Shown here: positions 10,201 to 22,200 of the stretch, piece after piece
Position numbering within the stretch: position 1 is the first letter of the stretch
How the letters are laid out: every line of letters starts with the position of its first letter
Origin: Agapetus fuscipes
Lineage: Eukaryota > Arthropoda > Insecta > Trichoptera > Glossosomatidae
Length of the DNA stretch: 64,000 nt
Assembly: GCA_951799405.1 (NCBI GenBank)
Contig: OX637335.1
Coordinates: forward strand, 16,124,342-16,188,341
Direction: 5' to 3'
Translations under genes and position numbers: made by a program
The notes under the pieces: generated by a model
The model's database searches: none
What the model saw: only the letters and a program-made list of their open reading frames with translations
Told to the model about the DNA's origin: nothing

Positions 10201-13200
10201 GGCATGTGTAGGGATTGCAATCCAGCAGCATTTTCAATCCAGCTGGATTTTTGCTGGACCAACACAATTCCAGCTGGATCCAGCGCGGATCCAGCAATTT
10301 ATTGATTTTCGAAGAAATGTAACTGTTTTTTTTTTTTTAAATACTTAAGAAACGGGTTAATTAAACATTTTAACAAAATAACAAATCACAATAATCAAAA
10401 TTTTAACATTAGACGAGTAGACAGACAGAGTAAAAGTTATAACAAAAATAAGTCTTTTCTTCATTTTTTATTAAGACAAAATGTATCTTTTTTTCTGGAA
10501 ATCTCAAGAAACAAATGGTATTAATGGTGTTGTCTCCCAGCCGGCTTCTTAATAAACTGCATATATTATATCCTGCTGCAGAAAAGGCCCTTTCTGCCTC
10601 TACGCTTGTTGGTTAGTTTCTGATAATCGTAATATAACGTTGATAATCGTAAATTAAAGTTAGGTAATCACCTCCTACTCCCTCACTTTCATAAACACTC
10701 ATTTCCTTTTTTAATATTGTATCATAACCTTTCTGAGTTCTCGTTTCTTTAATTTTCATGAAGTTTTCTTTCTCACATTTTAGCTTAATCTCCAGTTCTG
10801 GTTTCAATTCAAATTCAGTGAATCCGGTTTATCCTGTCTATAGTTTTCTACTTCCATTATATCTTCTTGCTCTTGCACTGTTGATGGTTCCACTAAATAT
10901 GCGCTTGCACGATTCAGCATATTTTCATCTCCTGACGCATTGCATATTTTTTTTGGTAATGGAAAATTTCTTCGTCATACTTCTTTGGGTTCTGTAGATA
11001 AATTTTCTGCATGCCTGTGACATTGGTAAGATGCCGTTTTTCGATTCTGTTGTGGAGTGCCTCAGAAAAATCTGCACTCAAGATTGTGTCCTGGCTTTTT
11101 AGTTTGTCTAAGAAAAATTTTAGGGTTGTGTCAGCAGTTATCAAACTCAGCTCACTTCTTCAGAGAACTTCAACGGCCAGTTTAACCGGTTGAAGACAGG
11201 TGTCCTGGCGATCAACTCACTGATTAGTGACCACTCGTCCGCTGAGAATTGAGTTTCTCAGGTGTCTATGAATGCTTTATCGATGCAAACCTTTCAATTT
11301 TTAGCATAAACGTTCCAACATGCTGAGCAAACTGTTCCACCTAGTGCAGCAGTCAAGAATCAAACTCAATTCTTTGCCCTTTGCTTCCTTTATGTATTTT
11401 TGCAAAAACGTCTCATCTTTGGTAGGTGATCTTTTAAAAGTCTCAACAACTTTTTGCATTTTATTAAGAAGTTCACTGTATCGCTGAATTACTTCATGTT
11501 CAGCTGGTGTTTGTTCAATTACTACTTCTAAGCCTTCATTGGTGTCCGGGTCTTTGTAATCATAATAGAGCGGCAACATATGGTTTGGGCATATGGAGAG
11601 AATGAATGAGGAAAGACTGACGAAGAAAGTATATGTTGGTAGAATAGATGGATGTCGTGGTAGAGGAAGACCGAGAAAGGTATGGATGGACCAAATATCC
11701 GAAATTGCGAAAGAATGGAATATCCAGAGTCATAATAAAAGAAGAGCTTGTATGAAGAAGGTTATGACTCTGGAGGAAATGAAAGAAGTATGCAAGGATA
11801 GAAAGAAATGGCGGTTGATCTGTGATGTTGGCGGCTAGGGTTTGTTAAAGTGAAATTGGTTTTATGATTTAGTTTTTTATGTCCATGTATATATTGTTAT
11901 TTATTGATTTTAAAAAAATGTAATTTGTCATGTATGTTCCTTGACTTATAGGTTGTTATGCGGCTGACCACCCATACTGTAAAAAAAATTGGTTCACTTT
12001 GCCAATGTCACCCCTGTTTCAGGGAAGGACGGCAAGAGTTGCAAGGCTTATGTTCATTTGAGATTGGGTTTTTATATTGTAGGTTCACATGCGGCATGTG
12101 TTAGCGCGAAATTATACATATCTGCTTGTGGGAATGCATTTAATATAAATCTTAAATGATATATATCTTTGCAGCTTAGATTAGATTAGATTAGACATCG
12201 CTCCCGCCGAGCTGTAAGAGCACCTAGCAAAGTGTCAATGCTGGCAAGCCAGACTTTGCGACATTATTTGGAAAGTTTTATACTTGCGGATTCGCAGCGC
12301 TGGATCCAGCATCTGGTGCTGGATCCAGCAGGCCGGTAAATGCGCTGGATCCAGCTGGATTGCTGGATGAGGGATCCAGCAATTGCAATCCCTAGGCATG
12401 TGTTAGCGCGAAATTATACATATCTGCTTGTGGGAATGCATTTAGTATAAATCTTAAATGATATATATCTTTGCAGCTTAGATTAGATTAGATATCTGTA
12501 ACTCTGTCGCCATTCTGCTAGGGGTGGCCAGAGCCTATCCAGAGTTGCCTCCATTTCTTCCTATCCTTTCATATCTCTTTCAATTCATTCATATCCATCA
12601 CCTTTTTCATGCATTTTCTTATTTTACGCTCACTTTGTATATCCCATTCTTTCACAATCTCCTCAATCTGATCACTCCATACTTTTCTCGGTCGTCGCAA
12701 AAACGCAACTAAGTTACACATATAGTGTAACTTCCTGCCGCGTTATCCCCGAAGGGGTCGCATGTGGCGAGTTGAACCTATTTATTTTTACAGGTAAGGG
12801 GGCCGGCCTTACGCCAACCATTTCACTTGAAGTGGGGGTTTCCCAGCTCCCGAAAGGGCTGGTACTCATTTCTTGTGAAGGCTGAGTTAACCTTGCCGGT
12901 ATTTTATTTGGGGTTTGAAATAAACACCGAAACAGAAAATCATTTCTGACACTCTCAGTGGGATTCGAACTCGAGCTCACGGCATGGAATGCAAGCACTC
13001 TACCAACTGAGCTATTGACCGTCTTACCTCTTTTTCCTTTCACACTTCCTCTTTATATATACTTTTGTCAGTCTATCATCATTCATTCTTTCCGTATGCC
13101 CAAACCATCTCATCACATTCTTTTGTACCTTCATTGAGTGATAATGAAAATTTAAAACTTTCTGCTGACTGCATCTGTGGAAATAAAAACATTGTGTGTG

Positions 13201-16200
13201 CATTGGTGTCCTTTCAGCAAACCATAGATGAATTTGCCACGCGAGTCGGGCAGCAAGCCGTGGTGCTAGTGGCCACGCCGGGCAAGCCCAACACTTCGTA
13301 CCGGGTGTTTGGCGCCAAGCCCCTGGAGGACGTGGTGAAGAACCTGCGCAGCATGATCATGGAGGAGCTGGAGCACGCGCTGGCCCAGCAGGCGCCGCCG
13401 CCCCTGCAGGAGGACCCCTCGCTGTACGAGCTGCCCCCGCTCATCATAGACGGCATCCCCACTCCTGTGGAGAAGATGACGCAGGCACAGCTCAGGGCCT
13501 TCATCCCCCTCATGCTCAAGTACTCCACAGGTGAGCCACATCATCTATAATCTAAGTTGTAAAGATACACAGTGGAACCTCTCTTAACGAGCACCTCTCA
13601 TAACGAGTAATTCGCATAACAAGCAAAAAAAATGTGGAAAAAACTGCTCCCTTAATGAGCGACATTTCATATAATGAGTGACGCAGAAAGGGGAAGTCAC
13701 ATAACGGAGGTGGCTATTTGTGCTATACATTTATCCAATGATAACGCTGTGTCATATTTTCACCAAATTTTAAAGAGTCGGCTAAAACAAATGTCTCTAG
13801 ACAGCTTTCTAGTAAAAAATAATTATAACTTGGATATATTTGTGGAAATAAAACAGTGTTTTAAAATTTAAAAAGTGTTGTTTAATTAAAAAACAATAAA
13901 AAAACATGAATTTTCAGTGTTAATACACAAACCATAAAAAATATAAAAATAATTAATTCTGTTTCATAAATTAGTAAATAATAAGCTAGTTAAGATGTTT
14001 TTTAATGTTTTTATTCAGGTTATCATGATCATTAACAATTTGTAAGCACAAAATCTTTGAATAAACGTTAAGAAAAAAAAATCCCATGAAACGCAGTACC
14101 TATCGTGTTTTACATTGATTTATATGGGAAAATTTGTTTTGCATAATGAGTGTTTCACATAACGAGCGAGACTCAGGAACGAATTATGCTCGCTTTGTCC
14201 GGTCGATAGCTCAGTTGGTAGAGTGCTTGCATTCTACCCCGTGAGCTCGGGTTCAAATCCCACCGAGGAGGGTGTCAGAAATGATTTCCAATTTCGGTGT
14301 GTATTTCAAACCCCATAATATAAATACCGGCGAGGTTTACTCAGCCTTTACAAGAAATGAGTACCAGCCCCCTCGGGAGCTGGGAAATTCCCACTTCAAC
14401 TGAAGTGGTTGGCGTAAGGCCGGCCCCCTTACCTGTAAAAATAAATAGGTTCAACTCGTCACATGCGACCCCTTCGGGGATAACGCGGCAAGAAGTTACA
14501 CTATATGTGTAGCTTAGTTGCGTTGCGAGTTGCGTTAGCCATTTTCAACAAGCATGCTGCGTCCATCAGGGTTGGCCTGAGAATGAATTGTTTTTTTGTT
14601 AAATTTGTAGTCCAGCATATCTGCAAAGGCAATTTAAAATACTTAAAGCTACAAGCAATAATGAAAGATACAGAAGAGCGTAGAATATTGTTAATTTGTT
14701 TCATAACATAATGTAAATGGTATATGAAACTGGAATGTTGTAGGTCGTGGGAAACCTGGCTGGGGCCGGGAGTCCATGAGGCCGCCCTGGTGGCCGAAGG
14801 AACTGCCCTGGGCCAATGTGAGGATGGATGCGCGGTCAGAGGATGACAAACAAAAGGTACTGTACTGCACGTTCATACTAATTATGGATATACTACCTTT
14901 GGGTTATTAGTAAGAAACACATACAAAAACATCCGTTAACTTTTGCTGACCTGAAAATACTAAACTGGATGATGCAACAATGTATCAGGGACATTTTGTG
15001 AGTTTCGGGTGTGTTTTTTTTATACATGAGCATCGGGGAGCAGGGGTGGAAGTCTCAGAGGAAAAAGTAGATCTTAATAATAAAACATGTGCTGTGCCTG
15101 AACAGCTGATCGTTGTTCCATATAAAATGTTTGGCTGCTAGAGCAGACCATTATTAACATCTTAGGATCTGGAGTGTCTGTCCGTAGGTTGTACATTCCC
15201 TTTTCTTGGCCAGCTCTGACAGGTATTTTGGTGTCCGATCCATTAAGTGTCGTGTAGGTAGTCCGGTCGATAGCTCAGTTGGTAGAGTGCTTGCATTCCA
15301 TGTCGAGAGCTTGGGTTTGAATCCCACCAAGTGTGTCAGAAATGATTTCCCATTTTGGTGTTTATATAAAAACCCAAAATAAAATACCAGCAAGGTTTAG
15401 ACAGCAATGAGTACCAGCCCCTCAGGAGCTGGCTGACTCTCACTTCAACTGAAATGGTATCCCCTTACCTGTGAAAATAAATAGGTTCGACCCACAACGT
15501 GCGAAACCCTTTGGGGATAATGCGTTGAGAAGTTACACTCTTTGTGTAGTTTAGTTGCGTTTGCGTTTTAGGTAAATACAACTGAACTAATACTGTTTCT
15601 TCTTGCTGATCTGAAGCCAGTGAAGTTATATTACTGATGGAATGTGTTGAGTTACAGATTTCATGGACGCACGCGCTGCGCCAGATTGTCATAAACTGCT
15701 ACAAGTACCACGGCAGGGAGGACCTGCTGCCCGCCTTCACCGAGGAGGATGAGAAGGCAAACGCCACGGCCTCCGCCAACTCCTCTGTGAGTTGCTGTTC
15801 CATCAAAATTATATTTATTCCCCTCGTAATTAAAAACACTAACAAAACAGAAACATAACCTTTAACAAATGGACTGATATTGCCATGCGATTATAATTTA
15901 CTCAAATCAAAATGTATATGGCAGGAACAATAATGATGTTTTTTAAAGAATGGGCTTGGTACAAAATTTTAAATATGTTTTTTTTTCTCAAGGAAATGTC
16001 ACAAGTATATGAAACTAAGGGTCCTTAGCTGTCCGTAACAAAATATTGTTTGCCTTTTGTCCAGCAACCAGATTGTGTGATGGCACATTTTTTTGTTTGG
16101 AATTTGAGTTTATTACAGGATACACTTTGTTTTTAATTTATGTGAGTGTTATGATTGAGCACTTTCTTGTTGATTTTAACGTCCTTGGGGATTTTTTATC

Positions 16201-19200
16201 AAACAAAGTGACGATCCCCCGTAATCACCAATCCTACCAACACTTCACTAGTGCTTAGATTGGTTTTTATTTACGCACCGATATCTATAATCTATAATCT
16301 AAGTTGCAAGGATATATTCATTTAAAGCTCTCAGATGTATGCCCACAAACCAACAAGTGTAGTTCGCGCTTACAAATGCTGAATGTGTACTTACAAATAA
16401 AATCCAAACCTCAAATGAACATAAGCCCCACAACTTTTGCCGACCTTCCCTGAAACAGGGGTAACATTGGCAAAGTGAACCATTTTTTACAGTATGGGTG
16501 GTCAGCCTCATACCAACCTATAAGTCAAGGAATATGAATAAAAAATTACATTTAAATATATAAAAGAACAAAACCTTACAAAGAAATCTATACAAAAAAA
16601 GTCAGAAATTTCCTATGCAAAAAATGTAGCAAATTAATACACCAACATTAGAAATCACCATTGCAGATTAGCCGCCACTTCTTCCTGTCCTTGCCATAGA
16701 GTTATAAAGGTATAGAGATGAAGTCCAGACCAAAATAATGTCGCCTATTTTTTGGACTGAAGCGCTGAACCTCGATCCGCGTGAAATTGTAATGCTCGGT
16801 TTTGCCCTCATTACTTCGTCAGCGCTCGGATCGTTAACATCTCAATAAAAATGGTTTGCTGAGTGAAAGGATGCAAAAATAGGTCCGAAAAAAATTAAAA
16901 AGTGGATGGAATCACATTTCACAAGTAATTTTATGTTTTTTATATGCTAATTAACGTTTTATTTATATTTTGAACGAATTATTAACAGACGCGTGCTAGA
17001 GGAGCGCGTTCACTAGATAGATAGTGTTCCAGCGTGTGTAAGAAAGGGACAACAGCGCCCAGGGCTGTACTCGAAATAATGACATGACTAAATAATGACA
17101 ATGGACATGCTGTCGGTGGACATTATGTCGGGGGAACATTTTGTCCATGGACATTGTATCAGTGGACATTATGTCGGTGGGACATATGTCGGTGGGCATT
17201 CTTTCCGTGGACATTCTGTCGGTTGACATTCTGCCGGTGGACATTATATCGGGTGAACATTTTGTCCATGGACATTGTATCGGTGGACATTATGCCGGTG
17301 GGACATTTGTCGGTGGGCATTCTTTCCGTGGGCATTCTGTCGGTGGACATTCTGTCGGTTGACATTCTGCCGGTGGACATTTTGTCGGGGAACATGTTTG
17401 TCCGTGAACATTGTATCGGTGGACATTGTGTCGATGGACATTCTATCGGGTTGATATTTTGCCCGTGGACATTGTATCGGTGGACATTTTGTCGCGTGGA
17501 CATTGTATCGGAGGACATTATGTCGGTGGACATTTTGTCGCGTGGACATTGTATCGGTGGACATTATGTCGGTGGACATTTTGTCGGGTGAACATTCTGT
17601 CGGGTGAACATTTTGTCCGTCGACATTGTATCAGTGGACATTATGTCGGTGGGATATATGTCAGTGGACATTCTTTCCGTGGACATTTTGTGGGTGGCCA
17701 TTTTGCCGCGTGGACATTATGTCGGTGGGACATAATGTCAGTGGACATTCTTTCCGTGAACATTCTGTCGATAGACATTCTGTCGGTTGACATTCTGCCG
17801 GTGGACATTTTGTCGGGGGCCATGTTTGTCCGTGGACATAATATCGGTGGACATTGTGTTGGTGGACATTCTATCGGGTGGACATTTTGTCCGTGGACAT
17901 TGTATCGGTGGACATTATGTCGGTGGACATTTTGTCGGGCGGACATTCTGTCGGGTGAACATTTTGTCCGTGGACATTGTATCGGTGGACATTATGTCGG
18001 TGAGACATATGTCAGTGGACATTCTTTCCGTGGACATTTTGTGGGTGGACATTTTGTCGGAGGACATGTTTGTCCGTGGATATTGCATCGGTGGACATTG
18101 TGTCGGTGGGCATTCTGTCGGGTGGACATTTTGTCCGTGGACATTGTATTTGTTTGGTATTTTGTATTTGCATTGGTGGGCATTATGTCGGTGGACATTT
18201 TGTCGCGGGGACATTGTATCGGTGGACATTATGTCGGTGGACATTTTGTCGGGTGGACATTCTGTCGGGTGAACATTTTGTCCGTGGGCATTGTATTTGT
18301 TTGGTATTTTGTATTTGCATTGGTGGGCATTATGTCGGTGGACATTTTGTCGCGGGGACATTGTATCGGTGGACATTATGTCGGTGGACATTTTGTCGGG
18401 TGGACATTCTGTCGGGTGAACATTTTGTCCGTGGGCATTGTATTTGTTTGGTATTTTGTATTTGCATTGGTGGGCATTATGTCGGTGGACATTTTGTCGC
18501 GGGGACATTGTATCGGTGGACATTATGTCGGTGGACATTTTGTCGGGTGGACATTCTGTCGGGTGAACATTTTGTCCGTGGGCATTGTATCGGTGCACAT
18601 TATGTCGGTGGACATTTTGTTGCGTGGACATTTTGTCGCATGGACATTTTTTCACGTGGACATTTTGTCCGTGGACATTGTGTCGATGCACATTCTGTTG
18701 GTGGACATTCTGTCGGTGGACATTTTGTCGGTGGACATTTTGTCGGGTGGAAATTTTATCAGGGGGACATTTTGTCCGTGTACATTATGACGGTGGACAT
18801 TTTGTCGCGTGGACATTTCGTCGCGTGGACATTTTGTCACGTGGACATTTCGTCCGTGAACATTGTGTCGATGGACATTCTGTTGGTGGACATTCTGTCG
18901 GTGGACATTTTGTCGGTGGACATTTGGTCGAGTGGAAATTTTGTCGGGGAGACATTTTGTCCGTGTACATTATGTCGGTGGACATTCTATCAATGTACAT
19001 TTTGTCGTCGCACCGATTAATTTTACTCGTCCCATAACCATATACAAGTTATATTTTGATTTTAAATAATTAAATATGAAAATCTTTTTTGTTTTTATTA
19101 TTTATTCGTACCCTGAATCGGCTCTGGTAATATTTTTTTGCCAGGGCGATCTGTGACCGTTTTGTTCGTAAAAGTTCTGTACACAAATGGATTCTGGTGT

Positions 19201-22200
19201 CATTGGTTTGAACTAATCATATAACATCGCGTAAAAACCATATATGTGTGTACAGAAATTTACTCCCATTCGTTTCATATCACCCATTGGTACATCGTAT
19301 CGGCGTGGTGTCGGCAGAGCAAGACAAAGATATACTGTCTTCGCATACAATGTAAAAAACATCTGTCAGATGGACAATAAAGTATTCAACACAAACGTGC
19401 CCGGCTCAAGATGCAAAAAAATATTTTTTTGTGTACTACATGTGTAGACACTGTGTGACCAATATTTGAATTTGTCATTTGACCCTTCTAGAGTTGGCTC
19501 CATATTTCGTCGTTTCTTTTGTATGGAACACGTAGTCTATTTATTTATATGTCAATGGTCCTTGCACACTTCTTTCATTTCATCCAGAGTCATAACCTTT
19601 TTCATGCAAGTCCTCCTTTTATTATGACTCTGGATATCCCATTAATTCGCTATTTCAGAAATTTGATCCATCCATACTTTTCTCGGTCTTCCTCTACCAC
19701 GACATCCATCTATTTTAGCAACATATACTTTCTTCGTCAATCTTTTATCACTCATTCTCTCCATATGCCCGAACCATCTTAACATACTTCTTTTAATCTT
19801 CACTTTCACACTTTCCCTTACACCACATTCTTCTCATACAAAATCATTCCTCACTCTGTCACTTCGTTTTTTCCCAATCATACTTCTTAGATAGTCCATT
19901 TCTACTGTATGGACTTTACTAATTTCCCTTTCACTCACCGTCCAGGCTTCACTTCCATACATCAAGGTTGGCACTAGTATACCACCGTGCACCGCCAATC
20001 TAACATTTTTTGAGAGATTCTGGTTCCTGGCGATGCTAGCGGTAGCACCCAGTACGCACCTGCCTTTCATTATTCTTCTTTCAAATTCACCGGTCATTCT
20101 TCCATCTTTTTCAAACTTACTTCCCAGGTATACAAACTCATTTACGACATCAGCATTCATTCCATTAATTTTAAATTCATAATTCATACTTTCATCATCT
20201 CTTTAAAAAATCAATACTTTCGTCTTACTTGCATTCAACTTCAAATGGTTACCTTTCATATTTATGAATAAAATACATCATATATCATGAATAAAATACT
20301 GAATAAATAGGAGTTTTAGGCTTACACGGCTGGCTGATGATGCTGGAGAGTTGCTTTCCGGGATCTGTTGCCGTGGTCTGTGGGAGCTGGAGCTTATGGA
20401 CGTTTCGCCCATTTCTACAATGCGCTTCTTCAGCGTGATGAAACTGTTTCATGATCATCTCAGATCAGCCCATCATAGACACGGGCGAAACGTCTGGAAG
20501 CTCCAGCTCCCACACACCACAGCGACAGATCCCGGAAAGCAACTCTCTAGCATCAAAATACTTTCAAGGTTTTACAGATACAAATACTAATAAACTTTTG
20601 ATAAACCTCTCTCGTTAACCACTGTTCCTAACTTATGCATACAACCTTGATTAATGAAGTACTAACTAAAGAGTGTAAACATATTGACGATTAAATGGTA
20701 ATAGGGCTTAAGCGACAAAAAGTAAATTAATAATTTATTTATTTTTTAGGCTTTAAATTAAAACACTGATAAACAATACAAAATATAAAAAGTAAATTGT
20801 TCAGGAGAGCAGCTTAAAGTTTGAGATTGCAGAAAAATGGACACAACTTTTTTATTTGTATCATATTGTTAAAATCAAAACAGCTCTTGAATTTAAAAAA
20901 TTTAAGGCATTTATTGGCATTCCTATTAATGTAACATCCTTTTTGCAAGGTTTTATGTCACAAGCGCCTTTTGGACAAAAAGACTAAAATTTCATCACTT
21001 ACACCAAAACCATACATCGAAACGCAGTTTTTTGCTTGTGCATAAACAACAAAAGTCATCGTAGGGCCATGGGAGTTAACGCATTAGAAAGAGCGGAAAA
21101 TTTTAAGTAGGATAGCATTCATAACACATTTTTGACCAAAACGTCGCTTATGCCCTATATATTATATTGAACCGTTGATATAATAGCATGTGTGTGATGC
21201 CTTGTCCCGCTGCCTCAGCTGTCGGAGGGGGTGAGTATGGGGGGGGTGGTGAAGTTGCAGGGGGGCGGGCTGGGGGGGCACAAGCTCAGCGCCCACCAGG
21301 TGTTGACCACCTCTGCCAGCGTGCAGCACCAGGTCTGCCTGGACTCCATGGCGCTGACCGACGTCGATGTGCGTACACACATACACACAAACTTGATGTT
21401 GCCCTTTATTATCATTATTATTTTGTAGTAGAGTTACTTTTTAGTTGTGGTTTTTTTTTCAGGCTTGTGTAATATTTGAGTCTTATACTTGTAGAACCAA
21501 AGGCTTCTTTTTTTGTTTCCAAGTTTGGTTCCGGAAGCGGTATTCTGCTTAATTCCATACACTTTGGATATCAATCCAAGTCGGAGCTTGCTAGTACTTG
21601 TGAAATAACTCCATAGATAAAAAAAAAAACAGTACATCTTATTTTTAGACACAAATCGCTATCTCGTCGCCTTAAGGTCGTGAAGAATTTAGCAGAATAG
21701 CGCTTCAGGTTTTTTTTGGAAATAGATAAATACCTGGAAACAAAATAAATCATTTTCTCATCAGTTGTGTGTGTTTAATGTAATTGTTGAAAAATAAATC
21801 CTAGATGAATAGTTAAATAAAACCTAGAAGAAGATGAGAGAAATTCTTCTTCTTCTATTGGTACCACTTCTATAAAAAATCGGCAATCATCGTGGCTATT
21901 TTCACCTTGGATGCTGCAGATCGAAATAGGGACTCAATGCTTTTGTTGAACGATTGTCGCAGGTTTTTCAGAAATTATGTAAGAGAAAATCATTTTCCAT
22001 ATAAATATCTTAAATGTAAAACTTAATAAGTGACATATTAAGTTAACGTGGGTTTCTCCGATACATGTACATTTTTTTCCTATTTTCTACGACAGAAAAC
22101 ACTAAGAAAAGTGTGAAAATCCTTTATTTCAGAAGTTCTTCATGAACACTTCCTTGTAATTAGATCACTTCCTATGAGAAGTTACATCCAATAAAATGTT

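Noticed and set aside
13214..13544. 104- and 92-codon - strand ORFs over ewg exon 3
   Set aside because: Antisense shadows of the conserved exon.
14201..14275. tRNA-like sequences at 14201, 15263, 28469, 41559, 52281, 55250 and others
   Set aside because: Each is followed by a conserved non-tRNA body shared between copies, and acceptor stems do not pair well. They are heads of SINE A and SINE B, not tRNA genes.
17411..18790. 459-codon + strand ORF and overlapping 316- and 258-codon ORFs on both strands
   Set aside because: They are produced by a 15-bp tandem repeat whose period is a multiple of three; the predicted proteins are low-complexity WTFCR/GGHYV or MSTDRMSTD repeats without splice or start context.
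19244..19447. 67-codon ORF after the minisatellite
   Set aside because: No recognised domain, no splice sites, normal length for chance in this composition.
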